Source of the DNA: Cavia porcellus
Taxonomy: Eukaryota; Chordata; Mammalia; Rodentia; Caviidae
DNA length: 64,000 nt
Assembly (NCBI RefSeq): GCF_034190915.1
Contig: NW_026947631.1
Span: 496,001 to 560,000, forward strand
Direction of reading: 5' to 3'
Shown: positions 13,201 to 25,000 of the stretch, in pieces
Numbering within the stretch: the first letter of the stretch is position 1
How the letters are laid out: each line of letters starts with the position of its first letter
Notes under the pieces: generated by a model
What the model saw: only the letters and a program-made list of their open reading frames with translations
The model's database searches: none
Told to the model about the DNA's origin: nothing
Translations under genes and position numbers: made by a program

Positions 13201-13915
13201 CACACCCATACAATCCGCACCACCCCGTGATGATTTTCTCACTCCTACTAGTGAATCTAATGTAACAAACACCCATACAATGCGCACCACCCCGTGATGT
13301 TTTTCTCACTCCTACTAGTGAATGTAATGTAACACACACCCATACAATGCGCACCACCCCGTGATGTTTTACTCACTCCTACTATTGAATGTATTGTAAC
13401 ACACACCCATACAATGCGCACCACCCCGTGATGTTTTTCTCATCCTACTAGTGAATGTAATGTAACACACACCCATACAATGCGCACCACCCCGTGATGT
13501 TTTTCTCACTCCTTCTAGTGAATGTAATGTAACACACACCCATACAATGCGCACCACCCCGTGATGTTTTTCTCACTCCTACTAGTGAATGTAATGTAAC
13601 ACACACCCGTACAATGCGCACCACCCCGTGATGTTTTTCTCACTCCTACTAGTGAATGTAATGTAACACACACCCATACAATGCGCACCACACCGTGATG
13701 TTTTTCTCACTCCTACTAGTGAATCTAATGTAACACTCACCCATACAATGCGCACCACCCCGTGATGTTTTTCTCACTCCTACTAGTGAATGTAATGTAA
13801 CACACACCCATACAATGCGCACCACCCCGTGATGTTTTTCTCACTCCTACTAGTGAATGTAATGTAACACACACCCATACAATGCGCACCACCCCGTGAT
13901 GTTTTTCTCACTCCT
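7292..13915. repeat. About 7.3-kb macro-repeat, copy 2
   Basis: This segment repeats 1-6490. It holds 17-mer HOR copies at 7359-8494 and 8495-9630, a truncated HOR from 9631, the inter-HOR section to 11104, a partial HOR from 11105, the ACGCGCACCGCCCCG triplet near 12074-12210 and the landmark trio at 13365. It keeps two monomers (about 11825-11955) that are absent from copy 1. Private changes include GTATCACACACCC near 7310 and AATGGAACACAC near 12925. Confidence 0.9.
7359..9630. repeat. Two tandem 17-monomer HOR copies
   Basis: Units of 1,136 bp at 7359-8494 and 8495-9630 carry the same ordered variants as the pair at 68-2339, so the pair was duplicated together as part of the 7.3-kb segment. 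Examples are TACTATGAATG near 7496 and 8632, TTTTCCTCACTCGTAC near 7750 and 8886, and GAGTGTAATG near 8033 and 9169. Confidence 0.9.
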
Positions 13916-14800
13916 ACTAGTGAATTTAATGTAACACACACCCATACAATGCACACCACCCCGTGATGTTTTTCTCACTCCTACTAGTGAATGTAATGTA
14001 ACACACACCCATACAATGCCCACCACCCCGTGATGTTTTTCTCACTCCTACTAGTGAATGTAATGTAACACACACCCATACAATGCGCACCACCCCGTGA
14101 TGTTTTTCTCACTCCTACTAGTGAATGTAATGTAACACACACCCATACAATGCGCACCACCACGTGATGTTTTTCTCACTCCTACTAGTGAATGTAATGT
14201 AACACACACCCATACAATGCGCACCACCCCGTGATGATGTATCACTGCTAGTAGTGAATGGAATGTAACACACACCCATACAATGCGCACCACCCCGTGA
14301 TGTTTTTCTCACTCCTGCTAGTGAATGTAATGTAACACACAACCATACAATGCGCACCACCCCGTGATGATTTTCTCACTCCTACTAGTGAATCTAATGT
14401 AACACACAAGCACACAATGCGCACCACCCCGTGATGGTTTTTTCACTCCTGCTAGTGAATGTAATGTAACACACACCCATACAATGCGCACCACCCCGTG
14501 ATGTTTTTCTCACTCCTACTAGTGAATGTAGTGTAACACACACCCATACAATGCGCACCACCCCGTGATGATGTATCACTGCTAGTAGTGAATGTAGTGT
14601 AACACACACCCATACAATGCGCACCACCCCGTGATGTTTTTCTCACTCCTACTAGTGAATGTAATGTAACACACACCCATACAATGCGCATCACCCCGTG
14701 ATGATTTTCTCACTCCTACTAGTGAATCTAATGTAACAAACACCCATACAATGCGCACCACCCCGTGATGTTTTTCTCACTCCTACTAGTGAATGTAATG
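13367..14800. repeat. 1.6-kb local duplication, copy 1
   Basis: Starts with the landmark trio and passes from set A into set B monomers: GAATTTAATG (13922), GCACACC, GCCCACC (14018), CACGTG at 14161-14166, GATGATGTATCACTGC (14234 and near 14567) and CACACAAGCACACAATG (14403). The same order returns at an offset of 1,605 bp (24 x 67 minus 3), rising to about 1,672 bp after the second copy gains one monomer. Confidence 0.85.
14161..14166. promoter_or_regulatory. CACGTG (E-box) variant, example
   Basis: One substitution in the CACCACCCCGTGATG segment (third C of CCCC to A) makes the palindrome CACGTG, read on the minus strand as ATCACGTG. The variant is confined to set B and is usually followed by GAATGGAATG monomers. 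Other examples are 15833-15838 and 16970-16975, with more near 17640, 21522, 22450, 23595, 24197, 27877, 28880, 36577, 42330, 43333, 53432 and 61190. The motif is seen; any protein binding is conjecture. Confidence 0.4.
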
Positions 14801-14971
14801 TAACACACACCCATACAATGCCCACCACCCCGTGATGTTTTTCTCACTCCTACTAGTGAATGTAATGTAACACACACCCATACAATGCGCACCACCCCGT
14901 GATGTTTTTCTCACTCCTACTAGTGAATGTGATGTAACACACACCCATACAATGCGCACCACCCCGTTATG

Positions 14972-16475
14972 TTTTACTCACTCCTACTATTGAATGTATT
15001 GTAACACACACCCATACAATGCGCACCACCCCGTGATGTTTTTCTCATCCTACTAGTGAATGTAATGTAACACACACCCATACAATGCGCACCACCCCGT
15101 GATGTTTTTCTCACTCCTTCTAGTGAATGTAATGTAACACACACCCATACAATGCGCACCACCCCGTGATGTTTTTCTCACTCCTACTAGTGAATGTAAT
15201 GTAACACACACCCGTACAATGCGCACCACCCCGTGATGTTTTTCTCACTCCTACTAGTGAATGTAATGTAACACACACCCATACAATGCGCACCACACCG
15301 TGATGTTTTTCTCACTCCTACTAGTGAATCTAATGTAACACTCACCCATACAATGCGCACCACCCCGTGATGTTTTTCTCACTCCTACTAGTCAATGTAA
15401 TGTAACACACACCCATACAATGCGCACCACCCCGTGATGTTTTTCTCACTCCTACTAGTGAATGTAATGTAACACACACCCATACAATGCGCACCACCCC
15501 GTGATGTTTTTCTCAATCCGACTAGTGAATGTAATGTAACACACACCCATACAATGCGCACCACCCCGTGATGTTTTTCTCACTCCTACTAGTGAATTTA
15601 ATGTAACACACACCCATACAATGCACACCACCCCGTGATGTTTTTCTCACTCCTACTAGTGAATGTAATGTAACACACACCCATACAATGCCCACCACCC
15701 CGTGATGTTTTTCTCACTCCTACTAGTGAATGTAATGTAACACACACCCATACAATGCGCACCACCCCGTGATGTTTTTCTCACTCCTACTAGTGAATGT
15801 AATGTAACACACACCCATACAATGCGCACCACCACGTGATGTTTTTCTCACTCCTACTAGTGAATGGAATGTAACACACACCCATACAATGCGCACCACC
15901 CCGTGATGTTTTTCTCACTCCTACTAGTGAATGGAATGTAACACACACCCATACAATGCGCACCACCCCGTGATGTTTTTCTCACTCCTGCTAGTGAATG
16001 TAATGTAACACACAACCATACAATGCGCACCACCCCGTGATGATTTTCTCACTCCTACTAGTGAATCTAATGTAACACACAAGCACACAATGCGCACCAC
16101 CCCGTGATGTTTTTTTCACTCCTGCAAGTGAATGTAATGTAACACACACCCATACAATGCGCACCACCCCGTGATGTTTTTCTCACTCCTACTAGTGAAT
16201 GTAGTGTAACACACACCCATACAATGCGCACCACCCCGTGATGATGTATCACTGCTAGTAGTGAATGTAGTGTAACACACACCCATACAATGCGCACCAC
16301 CCCGTGATGTTTTTCTCACTCCTACTAGTGAATGTAATGTAACACACACCCATACAATGCGCACCACCCCGTGATGATTTTCTCACTCCTACTAGTGAAT
16401 CTAATGTAACAAACACCCATACAATGCGCACTACCCCGTCATGTTTTTCTCACTCCTACTAGTGAATGTAATGTA
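14972..16475. repeat. 1.6-kb local duplication, copy 2
   Basis: Tandem copy of 13367-14800, with CACCCGTACAATG near 15210, AACACTCACCC near 15340, an extra monomer with CTCAATCCGACTAG near 15513, GAATTTAATG near 15595, CACGTG at 15833-15838, CACACAAGCACACAATG near 16076 and GATGATGTATCACTGC near 16240. From about 15390 it is also the start of the 6.6-kb macro-repeat. Confidence 0.85.
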
Positions 16476-19400
16476 ACACACACCCATACAATGCGCACCA
16501 CCCCGTGATGTTTTTCTCACTCCTACTAGTGAATGTAATGTAACACACACCCATACAATGCGCACCACCCCGTGATGTTTTTCTCACTCCTACTAGTGAA
16601 TGTAATGTAACACACACCCATACAATGCGCACCACCCCGTGATGTTTTTCTCACTCCGACTAGTGAATGTAATGTAGTACACACCCATACAATGCGCACC
16701 ACCCCGTGATGTTTTCTCACTCCTACTAGTGAATGTAATGTAACACACACCCATACAATGCACACCACCCCGTGATGTTTTTCTCACTCCTACTAGTGAA
16801 TGTAATGTAACACACACCAATACAACGCGCACCACCCCGTGATGTTTTTCTCACTCCTACTAGTGAATGTAATGTAACACACACCCATACAACGCGCACC
16901 ACCCCGTGATGTTTTTCTCACTCCTACTAGTGAATGTAATGTAACACACACCCATACAATGCGCACCACCACGTGATGTTTTTCTCACTCCTACTAGTGA
17001 ATGGAATGTAACACACACCCATACAATGCGCACCACCCCGTGATGTTTTTCTCACTCCTACTAGTGAATGGAATGTAACACACACCCATACAATGCGCAC
17101 CACCCCGTGATGTTTTTCTCACTCCTGCTAGTGAATGTAATGTAACACACAACCATACAATGCGCACCACCCCGTGATGTTTTTCTCAGTCCTACCAGTG
17201 AATGTAATGTAACACACACCCATACAATGCGCACCACCCCGTGATGTTTCTCTCACTCCTACCAGTGAATGTAATGTAACGCACACCCATAAAATGCGCA
17301 CCACCCCGTGATGTTTTTCTCACTCCTACTAGTGAATGTAATGTAACACACACCCATACAATGCGCACCACCACTTGATGTTTTTCTCACTCCTACTAGT
17401 GAATGGAATGTAACACACACCCATACAATGCGCACCACCCCGTGATGTTTTTCTCACTCCTACTAGTGAATGGAATGTAACACACACCCATACAATGCGC
17501 ACCATCCCGTGATGTTTTTCTCACTCCTACTAGTGAATGTAATGTAACACGCACCCATACAATGCGCACCACCCCGTGATGTTTTTCTCACTCCTACTAG
17601 TGAATGTAATGTAACACACACCCATACAATGCGCACCACCACGTGATGTTTTTCTCACTCCTACTAGTGAATGGAATGTAACACACACCCATACAATGCG
17701 AACCACCCCGTGATGTTTTTCTCACTCCTACTAGTGAATGTAATGTAACACACACCCATACAATGCGCACCACCCCGTGATGTTTTTCTCAGTCCTACCA
17801 GTGAATGTAATGTAACACACACCCATACAATGCGCACCACCCCGTGATGTTTCTCTCACTCCTACCAGTGAATCTAATGTAACACACACCCATACAATGC
17901 GCACCACCCCGTGATGTTTTTCTCACTCCTAGTAGTGAATCTAATGTAACACACACCCATACAATGCGCACCACCCCGTGATGATTTTCTCACTCCTAGT
18001 ACTAAATCTAATGTAACAAACACCCATACAATGCGCACCACCCTGTGATGTTTTTCTCACTCCTACTAGTGAATGTAATGTAACACACACCCATAGAATG
18101 CGCACCACCCCGTGATGTTTTTCTCACACCTACTAGTGAATGTAATGTAACACACCCCCATACAATGCGCACCACCCCGTGATAATTTTCTCACTCCTAC
18201 TAGTGAATCTAATGTAACAAACACCCATACAATGCGCACCACCCCGTGATGTTTTTCGCACTCCTAGTTGTGAATGTAATGTAACGCACACCCATACAAT
18301 GCGCACCACCCCGTGATGTTTTTCTCACTCCTAGTAGTGAATCTAATGTAACACACACCCATACAATGCGCACCACCCCGTGATGTTTTTCTCACTGCTA
18401 CTAGTGAATGTAATGCAACACAGCCATACAATGCGCACCACCCCGTGATATTTTTCTCACTCCTACTAGTGAATGTAATGTAACACACACCCATACAATG
18501 CGCACCACCCCGTGATGTTTTTCTCACTCCTACTAGTGAGTGTAATGTAACACACACCCATAGAAAGCGCACCACCCCGTGATGTTTTTCTCACTCCTAC
18601 TAGTGAATCTAATGTAACACACACCCATACACCGCGCACCACCCCGTGATGTTTTTCTCACTCCTACTAGTGAATGTAATGTAACACACACCCATACAAT
18701 GCGCACCACCCCGTGATGATTTTCTCACTACTACTAGTGAATGTAATGTAACACACACCCATACAACCCGCACCACCCCGTGATGTTTTTCTCACTCCTA
18801 CTAGTGAATGTAATGTAACACACACCCATACAACGCGCACCGCCCCGTGATGTTTTTCTCACTCCTACTAGTGAATGTAATGTAACACACACCCATACAA
18901 CGCGCACCGCCCCGTGATGTTTTTCTCACTCCTACTAGTGAATGGAATGTAACACACACCCATACAATGCGCACCGCCCCGTGATGTTTTTCTCACTCCT
19001 ACTAGTGAATGTAATGTAACACACACCCATACTATGCGCACCACCACGTGATGTTTTTCTCACTCCTACTAGTGAATGTAATGTAACACACACCCATACA
19101 ATGCGCACCACCCCGTGATGTTTTTCTCACTCCTACTAGTGAATGTAATGTAACACACACCCATACAATGCGCACCACCCCGTGATGTTTGTCTCACTCC
19201 TACTAGTGAATGTAATGTAACACACACCCATACAATGCGCACCACCCCGTGATGTTTTTCTCACTCCTACTAATGAATGTAATGTAACACACACCCATAC
19301 AATGCGCACCACCCCGTGATGTTTTTCTCACTCCTACTGGTGAATCTAATGTAACACAAACCCATACAATGCGCACCACCCCGTGATGTTTTTCTCACTC

Positions 19401-21190
19401 CTACTAGTGAATGTAATGTAACACACACCCATACAATGCGCACCACCCCGTGATGTTTTTCTCACTCCTACTAGTGAATCTAATGTAACACAAACCCATA
19501 CAGTGTGCACCACCCCGTGATGTTTTTCTCACTCCTACTAGTGAATCTAATGTAACACACACCCATACAATGCGCACCACCCCGTGATGTTTTTCTCACT
19601 CCTACTAGTGAATGTAATGTAACACACACCCATACAATGCGCACCACCCCGTGATGTTTTTCTCACTCCTACTAGTGAATGTAATGTAACACACACCCAT
19701 ACAATGCGCACCACCCCGTGATGTTTTTCTCACTCCTACTAGTGAATCTAATGTAACACACACCCATACAATGCGCACCACCCCGTGATGTTTTCTCACT
19801 CCTACTAGTGAATGTAATGTAACACACACCCATACAATGCGCACCACCCCGTGATGTTTTTCTCACTCCTACTAGTGAATGTAATGTAACACACACCCAT
19901 ACAATGCGCACCACCCCGTGATGTTTTTCTCACTCCTACTAGTGAATGTAATGTAACACATACCCATGCAATGTGCACCACCCCGTGATGTTTTTCTCAC
20001 TCCTACTAGTGAATGTAATGTAACACACCCATACAATGCGCACCACCCCCTGATGTTTTTCTCACTCCTACTTGTGAATGTAATGTAACACACACCCATA
20101 CAATGCGCACCACCCCGTGATGTTTTTCTCACTCCTACTAGTGAATGTAATGTAACGCACACCCATACAATGCGCACCACCCCGTGATGTTTTTCTCACT
20201 CCTACTAGTGAATGTAATGTAACAAACACCCATACAATGCGCACCACCCCGTGATGTTTTTCTCACTCCTACTAGTGAATCTAATGTAACACACACCCAT
20301 ACAATGCGCACCACCCCGTGATGATTTTCTCACTCTTACTAGTGAATCTAATGTAACACACAACCATACAATGCGCACCACCCCGTGATGTTTTTCTCAC
20401 TCCTACTAGTGAATGTAATGTAACACACACCCATACAACGCGCACCACACCTTGATGTTTTTCTCACTCCTACTAGTGAATGTAATGTAAAACACACCCA
20501 TACAACGCGCACCACCCCGTGATGTTTTTCTCACTCCTACTAGTGAATGTAATGCAACACACACCCATACAACGCGCACCACCCCGTGATGATTTTCTCA
20601 CTCCTACTAGTGAATCTAATGTAACACACAAGCACACAATGCGCACCACCCCGTGATGTTTTTTTCACTCCTGCTAGTGAATGTAATGTAACACACACCC
20701 ATACAATGCGCACCACCCCGTGATGTTTTTCTCACTCCTACTAGTGAATGTAGTGTAACACACACCCATACAATGCGCACCACCCCGTGATGATGTATCA
20801 CTGCTAGTAGTGAATGTAGTGTAACACACACCCATACAATGCGCACCACCCCGTGATGTTTTTCTCACTCCCACTAGTGAATGTAATGTAACACACACCC
20901 ATACAATGCGCACCACCCCGTGATGATTTTCTCACTCCTACTAGTGAATCTAATGTAACAAACACCCATACAATGCGCACCACCCCGTGATGTTTTTCTC
21001 ACTCCTACTAGTGAATGTAATGTAACACACACCCATACAATGCGCACCACCCCGTGATGTTTTTCTCACTCCTACTAGTGAATGTAATGTAACACACACC
21101 CATACAATGCGCACCACCCCGTGATGTTTTTCTCACTCCTACTAGTGAATGTAATGTAACACACACCCATACAATGCGCACCACCCCGTG
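15390..21190. repeat. About 6.6-kb macro-repeat, copy 1 (set B)
   Basis: Landmarks recur 6,625 bp downstream (99 x 67 minus 8). In order: GTCAATG (15393), TCCGACTAG, GAATTTAATG, CACACAAGCACACAATG, GATGATGTATCACTGC, TGTAGTACAC (16675), TCAGTCCTACCAGTG (17188 and 17790), CCACCACTTGATG (17371), AGTACTAAATC (18000), TCTCACACCTAC (18125), GCACTCCTAGTTG (18260), GCAACACAGCCATAC (18413), CAACCCGC (18775), CTACTGGTGAATC (19336), CAGTGTGCACC (19502), ATGCAATGTGCACC (19967), CTACTTGTG (20070) and CTCTTACTAG (20334). No gene is present. Confidence 0.88.
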
Positions 21191-22014
21191 ATGTTTTTCT
21201 CACTCCGACTAGTGAATGTAATGTAACACACACCCATACAATGCGCACCACCCCGTGATGTTTTTCTCACTCCTACTAGTGAATTTAATGTAACACACAC
21301 CCATACAATGCACACCACCCCGTGATGTTTTTCTCACTCCTACTAGTGAATGTAATGTAACACACACCCATACAATGCCCACCACCCCGTGATGTTTTTC
21401 TCACTCCTACTAGTGAATGTAATGTAACACACACCCATACAATGCGCACCACCCCGTGATGTTTTTCTCACTCCTAATAGTGAATGTAATGTAACACACA
21501 CCCATACAATGCGCACCACCACGTGATGTTTTTCTCACTCCTACTAGTGAATGGAATGTAACACACACCCATACAATGCGCACCACCCCGTGATGTTTTT
21601 CTCACTCCTACTAGTGAATGGAATGTAACACACACCCATACAATGCGCACCACCCCGTGATGTTTTTCTCACTCCTGCTAGTGAATGTAATGTAACACAC
21701 ACCCATACAATGCCCACCACCTCGTGATGTTTTTCTCACTCCTACTAGTGAATGTAATGTAACACACACCCATACAATGCGCACCACCCCGTGATATTTT
21801 TCTCACTCCTACTAGTGAATGTAATGTAACACACACCCATACAATGCGCACCACCCCGTGATGATTTTCTCACTCCTACTAGTGAATCTAATGTAACAAA
21901 CACCCATACAATGCGCACCACCCCGTGATGTTTTTCTCACTCCTACTAGTGAATGTAATGTAACACACACCCATACAATGCGCACCACCCCGTGATGTTT
22001 TTCTCACTCTTACT
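21191..22014. repeat. Spacer between 6.6-kb macro-copies
   Basis: About 12 monomers of set B, including TCCGACTAG (21205), GAATTTAATG (21283), GCACACC, GCCCACC (21377), CTAATAGTG (21475), a CACGTG unit near 21522 followed by two GAATGGAATG units, CCTGCTAG (21685), GCCCACCACCTCG (21712), GATATTTTT and GATGATTTT followed by AACAAACACCC. Four of these monomers have no counterpart in the second macro-copy, which jumps near 27830. Confidence 0.8.
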
Positions 22015-25000
22015 AGTCAATGTAATGTAACACACACCCATACAATGCGCACCACCCCGTGATGTTTTTCTCACTCCTACTAGTGAATGTAATGTAACAC
22101 ACACCCATACAATGCGCACCACCCCGTGATGTTTTTCTCACTCCGACTAGTGAATGTAATGTAACACACACCCATACAATGCGCACCACCCCGTGATGTT
22201 TTTCTCACTCCTACTAGTGAATTTAATGTAACACACACCCATACAATGCACACCACCCCGTGATGTTTTTCTCACTCCTACTAGTGAATGTAATGTAACA
22301 CACACCCATACAATGCCCACCACCCCGTGATGTTTTTCTCACTCCTACTAGTGAATGTAATGTAACACACACCCATACAATGCGCACCACCCCGTGATGT
22401 TTTTCTCACTCCTACTAGTGAATGTAATGTAACACACACCCATACAATGCGCACCACCACGTGATGTTTTTCTCACTCCTACTAGTGAATGGAATGTAAC
22501 ACACACCCATACAATGCGCACCACCCCGTGATGTTTTTCTCACTCCTACTAGTGAATGGAATGTAACACACACCCATACAATGCGCACCACCCCGTGATG
22601 TTTTTCTCACTCCTGCTAGTGAATGTAATGTAACACACAACCATACAATGCGCACCACCCCGTGATGATTTTCTCACTCCTACTAGTGAATCTAATGTAA
22701 CACACAAGCACACAATGCGCACCACCCCGTGATGTTTTTTTCACTCCTGCTAGTGAATGTAATGTAACACACACCCATACAATGCGCACCACCCCGTGAT
22801 ATTTTTATCACTCCTACTAGTGAATGTAGTGTAACACACACCCATACAATGCGCACCACCCCGTGATGATGTATCACTGCTAGTAGTGAATGTAGTGTAA
22901 CACACACCCATACAATGCGCACCACCCCGTGATGTTTTTCTCACTCCTACTAGTGAATGTAATGTAACACACACCCATACAATGCGCACCACCCCGTGAT
23001 GATTTTCTCACTCCTGCTAGTGAATCTAATGTAACAAACACCCATACAATGCGCACTACCCCGTGATGTTTTTCTCACTCCTACTAGTGAATGTAATGTA
23101 ACACACACCCATACAATGCGCACCACCCCGTGATGTTTTTCTCACTCCTACTAGTGAATGTAATGTAACACACACCCATACAATGCGCACCACCCCGTGA
23201 TGTTTTTCTCACTCCTACTAGTGAATGTAATGTAACACACACCCATACAATGCGCACCACCCCGTGATGTTTTTCTCACTCCGACTAGTGAATGTAATGT
23301 AGTACACACCCATACAATGCGCACCACCCCGTGATGTTTTCTCACTCCTACTAGTGAATGTAATGTAACACACACCCATACAATGCACACCACCCCGTGA
23401 TGTTTTTCTCACTCCTACTAGTGAATGTAATGTAACACACACCCATACAATGCCCACCACCCCGTGATGTTTTTCTCACTCCTACTAGTGAATGTAATGT
23501 AACACACACCCATACAATGCGCACCACCCCGTGATGTTTTTCTCACTCCTACTAGTGAATGTAATGTAACACACACCCATACAATGCGCACCACCACGTG
23601 ATGTTTTTCTCACTCCTACTAGTGAATGGAATGTAACACACACCCATACAATGCGCACCACCCCGTGATGTTTTTCTCACTCCTACTAGTGAATGGAATG
23701 TAACACACACCCATACAATGCGCACCACCCCGTGATGTTTTTCTCACTCCTGCTAGTGAATGTAATGTAACACACAACCATACAATGCGCACCACCCCGT
23801 GATGTTTTTCTCAGTCCTACCAGTGAATGTAATGTAACACACACCCATACAATGCGCACCACCCCGTGATGTTTCTCTCACTCCTACCAGTGAATGTAAT
23901 GTAACGCACACCCATAAAATGCGCACCACCCCGTGATGTTTTTCTCACTCCTACTAGTGAATGTAATGTAACACACACCCATACAATGCGCACCACCACT
24001 TGATGTTTTTCTCACTCCTACTAGTGAATGGAATGTAACACACACCCATACAATGCGCACCACCCCGTGATGTTTTTCTCACTCCTACTAGTGAATGTAA
24101 TGTAACACGCACCCATACAATGCGCACCACCCCGTGATGTTTTTCTCACTCCTACTAGTGAATGTAATGTAACACACACCCATACAATGCGCACCACCAC
24201 GTGATGTTTTTCTCACTCCTACTAGTGAATGGAATGTAACACACACCCATACAATGCACACCACCCCGTGATGTTTTTCTCACTCCTACTAGTGAATGTA
24301 ATGTAACACACACCCATACAATGCGCACCACCCCGTGATGTTTTTCTCAGTCCTACCAGTGAATGTAATGTAACACACACCCATATAATGCGCACCACCC
24401 CGTGATGTTTCTCTCACTCCTACCAGTGAATGTAATGTAACGCACACCCATAAAATGCGCACCACCCCGTGATGTTTCTCTCACTCCTACCAGTGAATCT
24501 AATGTAACACACACCCATACAATGCGCACCACCCCGTGATGTTTTTCTCACTCCTAGTAGTGAATCTAATGTAACACACACCCATACAATGCGCACCACC
24601 CCGTGATGATTTTCTCACTCCTAGTACTAAATCTAATGTAACAAACACCCATACAATGCGCACCACCCTGTGATGTTTTTCTCACTCCTACTAGTGAATG
24701 TAATGTAACACACACCCATAGAATGCGCACCACCCCGTGATGTTTTTCTCACACCTACTAGTGAATGTAATGTAACACACCCCCATACAATGCGCACCAC
24801 CCCGTGATAATTTTCTCACTCCTACTAGTGAATCTAATGTAACAAACACCCATACAATGCGCACCACCCCGTGATGTTTTTCGCACTCCTAGTAGTGAAT
24901 GTAATGTAACACACACCCATACAATGCGCACCACCCCGTGATGTTTTTCTCACTCCTACTAGTGAATCTAATGTAACACACACCCATACAATGCGCACCA

